Positions 1 through 11,617 of a DNA stretch of 46,727 nucleotides are shown here, one piece after another. The stretch is from Conidiobolus incongruus B7586 (taxonomy: Eukaryota > Entomophthoromycota > Entomophthoromycetes > Entomophthorales > Conidiobolaceae), in NCBI GenBank assembly GCA_000697335.1, contig JNEM01012239.1, positions 1 to 46,727 of the forward strand. The letters are read 5' to 3'. How positions within the stretch are numbered: the stretch's first letter is position 1; every line of letters begins with the position of its first letter. The notes under the pieces are model-generated. The model searched no databases. It was not told the origin of the DNA and was given only the letters and a program-made list of their open reading frames with translations. Made by a program: the position numbers and the translations under genes.

Positions 1-3000
1 ACTAAAAGCTGCTTGTAAATTTTAAATAATTTTAAAGGGTTTATGGTTAAGTTTTACTAATACCAAAATAAAAAACTTTTGATGATCACTATTTAGTTTA
101 AGCATGATTAAATTAAACAACCAATTTTAAAAAGTTAATTTTTTAATCAAAAAAACTAATATATATATATATATATATATATTAAAAATATATAATTTCC
201 TATTAACTTTGTATATATTTATTCATTTCAAACTAATAATATGTTTGAAAAATTAGAAATTAAAAAATTTCCCATTATTTCAAATTCAAGGTAATATTAT
301 AATCAAAATTTTTTATTTAAATATTATACAATTATTATTTTTTATAGTACAATTTAAGTTAGTTAATAATGATATTATGTATAATGTATTTTCACTTGAT
401 ACCTCAGTAAAATAATATTTCAGTTATTAGAGTATATTAACTAAATTAACTAAAAATAGAATATGCGACAAAAATAATAATATAGATAATAAATTTTTAA
501 AAGCAATGCACATATATCCATAGATAAAAACACTAGTAATAATTGTATCTTAAATATTATTATATACATAATAAGCATTAATTTTTTGATATAATTAATT
601 ATATTCAATTTACAGATATAGCTATCATTTTTTGAATAATATTTAATTCAAATATAATTAACTAAGTTTTTTCATATTACTTTTTCTAAAGAAAATTAAG
701 GTAAATTCATTTCGAATTAAATAAAATCAAAATGCCATATTCTTATATTATTAATTAAAATTAATTATTAAAAAAATAATCTATTTATAGTATTAATTTG
801 TTAATTATTAATTTATATTAACTATAATCAATAGAAAAATCTTAAGTTAATATGAAAGTACTCTATATAATCAACACCAACAACAATGCCATTAATCACA
901 GTTATATTCAAATTTACTTTAATTATCAATATAAAATATGATATCATACTCCAAATTTATGAATAATCTTGCAAAAAATTTTGAAAAATGAATATTACTA
1001 AATTAAGTAATTTGTTCAATATTAACAAATTGGTAATAAAAATACTAATAATCTTGATAGAAGTATTATAAATGGTAATTAAGCGATAGTATTAACTAAA
1101 TATAATACAAAATTTGAAGAAGATTATAAAAAAAATATTCTGAAAAATTATTAATTTATATAATTAATGATATATTCAGTTTAATAAATTTCTATTATTA
1201 AGAATTAAACCTACAGTGGTTACTATATTAAACTAATTGTTATCAATTATCTATTCATTTTAGATAATATCTAAGTATTGAAATAAGTAATGTATAAGTA
1301 TTTTGGTCCTTATAATAGGATATAATATATTATAAGATCTAATATTAGATATATTACTAATTTAAAATACTTGTTATTGAATTTTGTTAGAAATTCATTT
1401 TCAATTTTCTTAAAGATTTGAAGAAGTATTTCAATTTAATATATTGTCTTTGAATATTAATATTTAATAGCTATAGGTCAATGATATAATATATATTATA
1501 TATTATATCAATAGTGTTATAAATTTCAAGTTTTAATATTTAATTGTTTTATTTAGAAAGATACTAAAGTCTAAATTTTAACGAATTGAATCTGAAAATC
1601 AAATTTTATTAATAGTGTTTTCAATTCAATATTTTTATCTAGCATTTTGATATTTTTTTCAATATATCAATAAAAAAATATTAATCAGATTATATAATTA
1701 AGTAATCAACGTGTCATTATTTCTGAGTTTATTTGAATTGCCATACTGAATATTATTGAAAAGTGAATTATTAAATAATTTTCACAACCCAATACTGTGA
1801 ATTGGATATTATTAAGTTAATGGAAAATGTGAAAATTATATATTAGTGGATTTAATATTTTCTTTGCTTAGTAATTTGTTTAATATGTTCTCTAAACAAA
1901 AACATGTTGATTAATGATTAGTAATTTTTTATAGTCCAAAAATAACACCATATCTAAAAATACCTATTGATTATTAGATAGAACCATTTAGTCTTTTAAT
2001 GTTTTTTTAATCATGTTTCAAGTATGCTTTTATTTTATAAATAAGTATATTTTCAACTTACAAACAAATATTAATTATAAAGAGCAAAAATAACAAAAAA
2101 TAAATTCTAAATGTCTTGATATTTTTTAATATACTTTGAATTCAGTATACTAATGATTTAGATTTATTTACAATAAATTTCAACAATATAATAATTTTAT
2201 TTATTATTAGTAAAAATTATACATACTATATTATATTATCAAATTTGAACTTATCAACAATTAATAAATATATTAGTGTTTAAGGTCACGAATTATGTAA
2301 CTGTATAATAGGTTAAAAATATCTAAAATATATCATTAATTATAATTAAATTCTTGATAAAATAATAATTTTGGAAATTATGATCTAATCAATTATTCAT
2401 TTATTTTTTTGGATATTATTTTGAGTTAGGTACTTTGATTAAATTTCAAATATACAGAATAAAATAAATAAGATAGTAGATTTTAAGAATATTACTATAT
2501 ATCTTATAGAGCTTGCTATATTGAACAAATTAGTCAATTTCAAGATATTAAATGATAATAAGAAATAACTCAAATAAAGCAACTTGAGTAACTGAATACT
2601 AATAATTCAAACATTCGCATTATGATTAGTAATTGTAAATATTATAATATAAATATATATTTTGAATGTATTATATATTTTTATATTTTAATATCACTTA
2701 TTTAAAATCTTTTAATAATATTTATTTTTATATTGAATATTTCAAGGTGAAAATTTTTGATCAATTGAAAATTAATAATAAATTTGCAATAAAAATATAA
2801 GAGTACTTTTTCAATAACTCATTTTACATAAATTTCATAATTCTAAATTGTAATTAAGGTTTTAAAATAATTGAGAATGGTGAAGTTGACATTGATATAT
2901 ATATTTGGTAATAGAATTAGTTTTTTGCTAAATCGGTTTTTGACACTTGATAGACTTGAAATTTGTTGGAGAACATGCTCTTGCATTTTAAGAACATGTA

Positions 3001-4370
3001 ATAATTCTATTTCGAATATTGTATTGGCTTTATACTATCTCTTTATAGTAATTGTGCTATATCTAATATTTTTAGTTGATGATATACATTGTCTAAATAC
3101 AAACAAATGATTGTTAATCTTGTTCAACATAATATCATCTAATTCAGCAAAATCGGCTATATTTTATATGTAGTAACTTAGTTATTCATAATTAAACATT
3201 AATATAGTTTATAAACAAATAATTTGAATTTTGCTAATTAAATAATTCCTATTGGATATAACTTCATTATTTAAGGTTAATTGTTTAAATTTTTTAATAT
3301 TCCTCTCGGTATTATTATCATTTCAAATAGCTATGTTTTAGGTTTATTTATGAGGATCGACATTGCAGGATCATAATAATATTTCATAATATAATGTTTT
3401 TATTTTATTTTAGGATGATGAATAAAATTCAGTTAGCTGGAATCTTTGTGGAATAAATTATAACCAATGTTGGGTAAAAATTGAAAATTGGCGTTTCATG
3501 TCGTCTTAATTTGAATAAATTGAAAATTATCATATGGATCTTGTGAAGTGGTAGAGCGAATAATACTGTTAAATATCTGGATATCTTGCGAAATATTTAG
3601 TTTTAAGATGGGCAATAGCGCACGAATAGCGGACAGTTACACGCATCTAAACCAAATTCTTAGCAGGTAGAAAATGATGATTTCAGTATTGGGTAAAAGT
3701 TGTTTTTGTAATTAGTTTGTGTGTAACAGAACATAAGGTATACATCCACCAACCATTTATTTTAATGCACATGTTGAATTTTATTGATTTGATTGGAGAA
3801 TGCATTTATTAAAGATTAGAATTGGATGTCGAATTAAGCCTATCTAAGCCAAGATGGTGTTATATTCTGATACGCTTTTAGAATCCAAGCAAAGAATGTA
3901 ATTAAAGAGCCATTGTTATGATGCTCTGACCATTAAGTGAATAATGAAATAATACTTTAATTACAATTGTAATATATGAATTATAAATATTTAGTTGAAT
4001 TTATAAATATCACATTCAAATTAAAATGATATCTTTCGTGATTTAGCTTCCATTGTGATTAGCTTAATTAGTTCTAGTGCAATATTTATCCAATCAATTA
4101 AGCACCAGGTTGAATGATTGATGATTTCAGTATAATTGATTAATAACATTAATTCCATAATTTTTGAAAGAAAAGGGTCCAAATTTCCTAATCAATTAAC
4201 CTCATTTCGTAAGCAAGTATGATCATTGGCAATTGGTTTAAAATCTAACTTCGCTGCCATTCCAATCCATAGTTTGAAATATCTAGTGTGTATGAAAGAC
4301 TGGATTTTATTTGCTCCTAATAGTTATCACATAGGACTCGCCATTTCATATTACTGAAAATATTGAAAAA
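1..4370. other. AT-rich gene-free region
   Basis: No convincing gene is visible. The first 3.3 kb is almost pure A/T with frequent stops in all frames; the longest open frame (2871-3110) has low-complexity hydrophobic content and no family resemblance. From about 3.34 kb the composition becomes clearly less AT-rich up to the kinase gene, which suggests a long promoter or an unrecognised non-coding transcript there. The region holds a 24-bp (AT)n tract, an AT-only palindrome at 1482-1510, and weak tRNA-like fragments near 3.3-3.6 kb that are treated as findings. Confidence 0.6.
159..182. repeat. (AT)12 microsatellite
   Basis: Twelve uninterrupted AT dinucleotides are read directly. This is a simple-sequence tract in gene-free DNA and is expected to be length-polymorphic. 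Confidence 0.95.
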
Positions 4371-4565
4371 GCCAATCAGCGGTGGATTTGAGAGTGATGA
4401 TCAGAGTCATCAGATTCTTTTATGAGCCAATCATGGACATAATTGTTTACATTATGCACATGATTGGCTAATGATTACAATTTTTTCACCACTACTGAAA
4501 ATAATCCAATTCTAGTTTTATTGGTGTGAAATTTGAATTTGGGACCAACAAATGGGGTATAAAAA
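4371..4565 (+). promoter_or_regulatory. CCAAT/TATA promoter of the KCS1-type kinase gene
   Basis: Three CCAAT pentamers lie upstream of the kinase start: CCAAT at 4372-4376 and 4427-4431, and the inverse ATTGG at 4463-4467. They are followed by TATAAAAA at 4558-4565. CCAAT is the core bound by the NF-Y/HAP complex. The TATA-like element lies about 190 bp before the ATG, which leaves room for a pyrimidine-rich leader of about 150 nt. Motifs are seen; function is inferred. Confidence 0.55.
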
Positions 4566-4752
4566 TGGGAGGCAAGTTGGCAGGGGCTGTTTTCTTTTCT
4601 TTTAATTGTATTTAATTCTGAGACAGCTTTTTTTTTCAATATTATATTGAACGCTCTCCAGCCTTTCTTTTGTGAGTATTGGTGCTTTTTAATCCCTTTC
4701 CTTCTCTTCTTTTTAAATAATATTTCCTCTCTCTTAGACATATAATGCCAAC

Positions 4753-6525
4753 ATGGTCTCACACTCAGCAACTAAGACTGAATTTTTTCCCGCCTCCACT
4801 GCAACAGAGCAGCGTGGATTAGCTCCCCCTAACTCTCGTAATTCTACTTTCTCAAATTCTAATAACAAAACTAATATCTATTCTAAGAGCGATGATTTTA
4901 TTGCTCCAGCATCATATTACAACTTGACAGCAGATGCATCTGATGCTGGATCATCCGACAGTGATCGGGAGTTATCCGCTGATGAAAGCGAATCGCATGA
5001 TATGTCACCACCTTCAGTTCCATTATATCCGTTTCAAAATCAAGTAGGTGGTCACACCTCTCTTCTTCGCTTTTCTGATAAAGCTATATGCAAACCTTTA
5101 ATTCAGTCTGAAAAGGATTTTTATGAATTTATTGAAAATAATCATCACGAACTACTTCCGTTTATTTCAGTGTATCTAGGTGTTTTAAATGTTACTTTCG
5201 ATGTCTCCAACAACCAAGTGGTGCCACAGGTTTTATTTGATAAAAACCAGCACTTGCTTCCCTCTCATTTAATTAAAAAATTCTGTGGTTCACCTAAAAA
5301 TAAGAAATGTATTTTTATTCCTTCTCCCAATAGTTCTCCCCCAGGTGTAACGAAAATTAATAAAAAACTTCAAGAACAAATATTTCAAGAAGCATGTTCA
5401 CCTAGCTCTTTAAGAGCTCGTTATAAAGCTTTAAATAATATTAGTCAGTTTAGTCCGCCACTTACCAGCTCGCGAAGAAGGCATTCTCTAAGTGAGAATA
5501 AACATAGTTCTTCGCCAGTTCTTACAGTCCAATCAGGTGAATCTCGCCTAGCTTCCTCATTCTCTGGTAGTTACCCGAGCCTTCCCGGATATAACAACGA
5601 CTCTCACATGGATTTCGATGTAGACGCGATTCAGCTTCCTTCCCAGCGAGTAGCTGTGGAGTTGGTGCCTGTTCTTTCTTTAAATGACGATCATTCGCTT
5701 GAAATATTTGAAATGGAAGACCTTCCACCACCCGCTCCCACCTCATCCCTTTACGCAAACGAATCAAATGCTGTATCCAACCCTTGGTCCATAGAGTGTT
5801 ACAATTCAATAATGAGTAAAATGGCCGATTTATCCTGTGATCAACCTCATAAATTTTTGATGCTTGGAGATCTAACATACAATATAGAGCGTCCTTGTGT
5901 ATTAGATCTTAAAATGGGAACAAGGCAATATGGGATCTACGCCACTAAAGAGAAACGCGATAGTCAACTACGAAAATGTGAAAAATCCACTAGCAAAAGT
6001 TTGGGTGTCCGAGTTTGTGGCATGCAGATTTACAAGCTGGATCAAGAGAAATTCATCTTTCAAGATAAATACTATGGTCGTAAGTTGAATCCCACGTCGT
6101 TTAAGAAGACCATTGTTGATTACCTTGACAACGGCTATCAGCTCAACATTCAGTTCATTCCCCCTCTTGTACAAAAACTTAGGAAGTTATTTGATACTAT
6201 TCGAACTATGAATGGATACCGTTTCTACTCTAGCAGTCTACTTTTGATCTATGATGGAGCCTCCAGAGTACCTATCGATATTGATCTTAAGATGATTGAC
6301 TTTACCAACTGCGTTCACCCAGCGATGTATCAGAACTTGGACAAAGACGCACCTAAACCAACATTCCCACCCTCCACCTCGGGTCCAGATCATGGCTATC
6401 TTCGAGGCATTGTAACATTATTAGAAGTTTTTACTCAGATTTGGAACACACATGCATCCGAGGAAGAGAAACAACTTTACAAGGATCAGATGGTTCTAGA
6501 AGATCACTTTCCTGATGCCTATTAA
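4753..6525 (+). CDS. KCS1: Inositol hexakisphosphate kinase, KCS1/IP6K family
   Basis: An intronless 590-residue kinase that converts InsP6 to the pyrophosphate 5-InsP7. The IPK domain is split. An N-terminal block at about residues 98-149 has GGH, ICKPL, the FYEF segment and YLGV. A non-conserved Ser/Pro/Asn-rich linker follows, then the catalytic part from about residue 345. The family signature PxxxDxKxG is PCVLDLKMG (381-389), followed by GVRVCGMQ and the FQDKYYGR segment. The SSLLLIYDG segment (494-502), the metal-binding IDF (515-517) and GPDHGYLRG (544-552) complete it. At 590 residues it is longer than animal IP6Ks (about 410-440) and shorter than yeast Kcs1 (1050). The start is the first in-frame ATG, with A at -3 and G at +4; another ATG lies 9 nt upstream in a different frame. 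All signature residues are intact. Confidence 0.95.
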   Translation: MVSHSATKTEFFPASTATEQRGLAPPNSRNSTFSNSNNKTNIYSKSDDFIAPASYYNLTADASDAGSSDSDRELSADESESHDMSPPSVPLYPFQNQVGGHTSLLRFSDKAICKPLIQSEKDFYEFIENNHHELLPFISVYLGVLNVTFDVSNNQVVPQVLFDKNQHLLPSHLIKKFCGSPKNKKCIFIPSPNSSPPGVTKINKKLQEQIFQEACSPSSLRARYKALNNISQFSPPLTSSRRRHSLSENKHSSSPVLTVQSGESRLASSFSGSYPSLPGYNNDSHMDFDVDAIQLPSQRVAVELVPVLSLNDDHSLEIFEMEDLPPPAPTSSLYANESNAVSNPWSIECYNSIMSKMADLSCDQPHKFLMLGDLTYNIERPCVLDLKMGTRQYGIYATKEKRDSQLRKCEKSTSKSLGVRVCGMQIYKLDQEKFIFQDKYYGRKLNPTSFKKTIVDYLDNGYQLNIQFIPPLVQKLRKLFDTIRTMNGYRFYSSSLLLIYDGASRVPIDIDLKMIDFTNCVHPAMYQNLDKDAPKPTFPPSTSGPDHGYLRGIVTLLEVFTQIWNTHASEEEKQLYKDQMVLEDHFPDAY

Positions 6526-7454
6526 CCGAAGTGCAACAGTTTCAGTTACTTTCCGTTAATTATTGTATTTATGATATCCCCTTCCTTTCCATTGTTTAAT
6601 ATTTCGTCACATCATATTAACTATAGTATTATATGAACTTAAATAATCTCTATTGTTTGGGAGATAGATTTTAATTTTAGCTTTAAAAAATAAATTAATA
6701 TTTATTTCATTATTTTTTGTTACTAAATCATGTGATGTAATATTTTGATTTTTCTTTGACGTAATACGAGATTTTTTATTTATAACAAATTTTATCCTTA
6801 ATCAATTAAATTAAATTATTTAATCATTACAATGGTCTCACAATCTAAGATCGTTAAAACAGAATGTTAGCATATATATTACGTTTTGTTTGATTAATTG
6901 TATTGTAGTATTCAATGCTGATAATTAAACAATTATTTGCAAAGAATAGAATGACAGATTATATATTTATGGATTGTATGAATTTCTTATATATATATAG
7001 TTAATAAATCTGAAATGAACTAATTTAAATAAATCCATAATTACAATCGGATGATACCTTAATATACCTATATTAGTAAATCTTTGAATATCCTTTAATC
7101 TAGCTATGATCCATTAATAGAATTTTATCTTAATAATAAAATACATTAAATCTATTATTTAACTAGAATATATATTTTTATTCAATTTAAATATATTTCA
7201 ATTTATTGTCACAATAATATAAAAGTAAATAACAAATATTTGACAATTAAAAAAATTGCAAATATAATAGAGCTAATGAGAGGAATATTAAATGTTGTCA
7301 ATTTCATTATTGAGTGTTAAGCTTGAAAAATATCAACAAGGCATGCTAATAACGTATAAGTTGTTGGAATTAAAAATAAAAATAAACAATATGAAGTTAT
7401 TGTAGAGCTGGTCATGTTTACAATGGCATGTATAACCAATGAAAGTTAGTAAAA
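6526..7454. other. Intergenic region between kinase and SNAPC1-like genes (convergent 3' ends)
   Basis: AT-rich spacer holding the 3' ends of two convergent genes. AATAAA-type polyadenylation candidates occur (for example within 6688-6694). No ORF of merit is present. A short fragment at 6832-6870 resembles the start of the kinase CDS and is listed as a finding. Confidence 0.6.
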
Positions 7455-8697
7455 TCAGATGTGAAAGCTATTGGTGGCGCTGTAAAGATCCTGTGGTTGG
7501 GTGGAACTGGGCTGGTCTTTAGTTAGAGTTTGAGCTTTGAACTGGTTGTGCTTTTCCGTTATGCTTTGGACGAAATCCGAAACGAATCCACTGCTATTAC
7601 GATCCAGTAGCCAGTTTTTAGCATTCTCAAGGTTGGATTTCTTCTTATTTAGCTTAATATTGGAGAATACTTGAGTTTTAATTTGGTCATAATCCGATTC
7701 AAGGTGTACCAAGCTGTTATGAACTTCAGGGTCGATAAGACCACCAAATGTGGAAGTGGCTAAATTCTTCTCAACTTCTTCAAGTTGTCTGTCAACAGCA
7801 TCCCTAAAATATAATGAATAACAATCAAAAGAAAGGAGCAAAATAAATAACATACGGATCAAATGTCATCGGATCGGGTTCTATTCTTTGTAAAGTTCTC
7901 TGAGACACTGAAGCTGAATTCTTATGGAGTTTATGATCGACATATGCAGTAAATATGAAAGAATTAGTTTCTTTTAATTTGCCGAAAATATAAACTGCAT
8001 CCCAGTTTTGTTTTTCACCACACTCTTGATAAATTGCATTTAATCTCTTCCATTGTTCTATACAAATAATCAAAAATATGTTAAATATAAAATTAAATAA
8101 TAATTTACCTGTATCAACTCGAATAGGAACTAATGGAAACTCTTTAGGCTGTGTTTGGTGAAGCATATAAAGAGAGAATAAAACAACTACGTCAACTTGG
8201 TAGCGAGTGGCTTTGCGAGGGTATGAAAAAGTTTGAAAAGCATCCGCTGCGAGATGAGCCAATAGAGATTGATAAAGACTGTACATGAAGAGTTCTCTAT
8301 CTTCCTTTTGCATAGAAGCAAAGTGAATTAAATGAAATTGTAAATCGACCCAAGCTTGGATAAATGAGGGAAATTCAGTACAGGTGGGGAGTTTTAGAGC
8401 TTCTTCCAAAAGCATCGACATATCCGATTGTACAGCTTCTCTTGAAATACCGTACTGCCCTAAACAAACCATACGTGAATTGTTGGGAGTGACTTGGACT
8501 TGAGGTGTCTGAGTTGGAGGAAGCAACTGATGGGGATCATTTGGGTCAATAATAGCTTTTCTTCCTCGACCCCTGCCCCTGTTAGCAACAAAGTCGAGGG
8601 ATTCGACGGGGTCTAAATGTTCGATATCATCGGGTGAGCGAGCTCTTCCTCTTCCTCTTGTTCTAGGACGTGTTTGCGATTTTCTTGGACGACCCAT
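7455..8697 (-). CDS. SNAPC1-like subunit of the snRNA-activating protein complex (SNAP43 family), with AT-hooks
   Basis: Three exons, complement of 8109-8697, 7856-8057 and 7455-7803, encode 379 residues. Both introns (8058-8108, 7804-7855) have GT...AG ends and join in frame. SNAPc binds the proximal sequence element of snRNA genes and recruits Pol II or Pol III in the nucleus. The middle of the protein resembles SNAPC1: an EFPSFIQAW segment, a helical stretch ending YMLHQTQ, an IRV step, then EQWKRLNAIYQE, a DAVYIFGKLKE segment and FTAYVDHKL. The N-terminus carries basic Arg/Gly runs, GRPRK and RGRGRGRK, typical of AT-hooks and not part of human SNAPC1. The true ATG is at 8697; the frame stays open upstream but has no earlier ATG. 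The family call rests on remembered similarity, so moderate-high. Confidence 0.75.
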
Positions 8698-8856
8698 AAC
8701 AATATAATTTTTCAACTTGTGGGTAACTCTAATAAATACTTTGAAGATAATAACAGAGAATTAGAAATATCCCACAACTATAATTTAACTGAATGATATA
8801 AAATTAATCCAAATGCTCAATTTCAATTTTGACATTGAATTAGATTCTCAAATTTG

Positions 8857-8925
8857 ATTGGCTATCATAAAATTAGACTTATGGCTCTAATTTCATTTGA
8901 GTCAATCACGTGTTATTGGATGACA
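8857..8925 (-). promoter_or_regulatory. Promoter cluster with inverse CCAAT boxes and CACGTG E-box
   Basis: ATTGG occurs at 8857-8861 and 8915-8919, and a perfect E-box CACGTG at 8907-8912, about 160-220 bp upstream of the SNAPC1-like ATG. A second half-site, ACACGT, follows at about 8922-8927. These are candidate NF-Y and bHLH (Cbf1/USF type) sites. The motifs are seen; function is inferred. Confidence 0.45.
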
Positions 8926-11617
8926 CGTAATAATATCATACAATTTTAAAAATATGTGTCACTCCAATCTATTATTCAGTAAATTATTCTACTATATCAC
9001 TTAAATGGTTAAATATATTATTAAATACATGATATCATCCTATTATATATTTCTAGTATTTTAAGCTTTAAACTTTAATAATGAAGTATATGTGATATAT
9101 TATATATCCCATTTATTCCCATACATATTTATGCAACATAATTTGTTAGAGTATTCCACTAAAGATGTATCATTGTCAGAATTTCCACTAGTTCTGAGCA
9201 TATCAATCAATATTTAATTGAGGCATAAATAAACTATGATATAAACACTATAGCTTTTGAACCTTATTAGAACAAATTTATAAAGAAATTATTTTTCCTT
9301 GTAAAATAAAACTTTGATGTTATAAATTTAAGCTTTTTAAATTCATTTTTAAAAAAACTAACACCAAATATATAATTCTCAGTGAGAGCAATAAATAGCA
9401 TAATTCAACAAAAGATCTTATATATAACTTTAAAATTGCAATAACTTTATAAGACAAAATGGTAAATTTTAATTGTTAAAAAGTAAAATAAATTGAAATA
9501 CAATATAGACAAACAGCATATAGTAAAAAACCAAAAAAATTAACTTTTTCCAGCTCTTAAACAAAGAATTAATAAAATGACTGGGACAATAAGATAGACT
9601 AATAATTAATGTCTCATTGGATTGAAAGGAATGGTATATTTTAAACTAAAAAAAGCTAAGAAATCAAATGTTTAAATGAAATTATTTTCAAGATAAGTAC
9701 TAAATGGTATTGAAAATGTCTTAGAATATTTAAATCAAAAAAATATATAATCTCTTATAAGCATAGAAAACTAATCTTGTTATACAAAAAAGTCTTAAAC
9801 TTAGATACAAAAGTAAAAAAGTAAATATAAATTAAATATTATTTATGTTAAATATTCAGAACAAGTTATTTTTTATATTTTAATAATAATATTTTTAAGT
9901 GATTAAGCCATTGCTAAAAAAGCTTAATTATCTTTTCTATAATAAATAAAAAAACAATAAATGTTATTTTTGTATTCTAATACCATTAGAAAATAAAAGC
10001 GCTAACTAGTTCATAAGCAAATTATAATTACATGGAAAATTTTATTTTAATATAAAAATTTTTACAACATATTATTTTTTAGTTTATTTATTTATTTAAC
10101 AAACTTTTAAAATAATTTATTATTATTATATTTGAAACAAGCTATAGAGCAAATGATCTCAGAAAAAAATTTTAAAAAATACTATAAGATAAGGAAATCA
10201 ACTAAAAAATTCAGAAAATTAGAAACTTCATAAATTTATTAAACAGATATATATTATATTGATTATTAAATAGTATCACGTTGCTTTGGTTCTTGAAATT
10301 AAAACTCCAAAAATAGTGAAGAAAGCCATTAAATGTGTTAACAGTAAAAATACAAAAGCAATGTTAAAATAATCTTATTACAAATTTAAACAAAGAATAC
10401 CTAACGAAATCAAAGTATACCCTTGTAATAAGGTAATTATTTGTAATAAATATCACAAGGGCAAAACATATGGTAATTAAGGATATTTACATATATGACT
10501 TGGGTCAAGCAAGGCCTTCAAAGGTATAAAATAACATATAAAGATAGATTGAAACATCAATACTGTTAGAAACATACTCCTTTACTATCTAACAGTCAAT
10601 TAAGCAGCCTTTCAAAACTGATATAAAGGTTTACCCCCTTGATATCTTTGGGTTACATATAGCACTCAGATAAGGGTGATCAAATTTGATCAACTTTGGA
10701 CAAGTTTAACTATAAGCAATTAAATTGGTTATAAACTAAAAATATAATCATTAGAATGATAATATAGTCTTGAATTATAATTAATTTCAAAAATATTATT
10801 AATTAAATTCTATTTTAATAACAACATATAACAAGAACTAAAATCCAATCCAAAAAGCAACAAATATGCAAAATATTACAAAAATTATCAGTATTTTTTA
10901 AATTTTCAAAGTTACTTAAAAACTTAAATATATTGCACTATAATCATAAAATTTGACGTATATCACATTATGTAATATTTCAACCAATAATCTACAAAAA
11001 TGAACCAATGTAAAAAATAATTACAAAATTCCACTATAAAGATTTAATTTCAACAAAATTATATTTAGTTAAAAATAATTAATATTTGGTTGATCATAAT
11101 ATATAGGAATTAGATATAAATTGGTACCATTAATGGATATATATATATATTTAAAGTCTTATTAAAGATTAGAGATATTACAATAAAATTAAAAGATATC
11201 GTAGTATAAGATTAAAAAATTGCATTAGTCAAAACGTAATTATAAATAAAGTCAAATTATCAAAGTTACAAAATTGATCAATTAATAAATATGTAAAATA
11301 TATAAAATATAATGCTAATATTATCACAGAATGGTATTTTGAGTATAATAATATATTGTTATAAGTTTCATATAAAATGATAGAATATATATTTGATATA
11401 AATATAGTAAGCTAAATAAAATAATGAGGTAGAATCCATTCAATCAACAGAGTATTTTTTCTATTTTACAAATAATTTTAGTATATTGATCTCAAAGAAA
11501 TATTCTACAAAGATTGTAGGAGAGGGGAGTAGTTAAGTAAGTGACGATTTTGATATAACATTAAGTAGTAGTGGGCTGAGTAGAAGTAGGGGGATTAAAA
11601 ATGAGAGGTAAAAGAGC
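8926..11617. other. AT-rich gene-free region with a GC-richer island
   Basis: No coding region is supported. Most is extremely AT-rich. Between about 10400 and 10700 the composition rises in GC and contains two clear inverted repeats (10420-10461 and 10562-10596), discussed as a candidate structured RNA or regulatory island. Confidence 0.6.

Noticed and set aside
1482-1510. AT-only palindrome with 12-bp arms
   Set aside because: Composed only of A/T apart from one G/C pair, so expected by chance in this composition.
2871-3110. 79-residue open frame on the plus strand
   Set aside because: Hydrophobic low-complexity translation, AT-biased codons, no family resemblance and no promoter context.
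3536-3600. tRNA-like string GTGGTAGAGCG with GGATC before it
   Set aside because: The A-box-like part is good, but no B-box, anticodon stem or acceptor pairing could be found downstream.
4475-4771. 98-residue frame on the minus strand over the kinase leader
   Set aside because: It overlaps the promoter and start of the kinase gene; the Lys/Phe-rich content comes from pyrimidine-rich leader read backwards.
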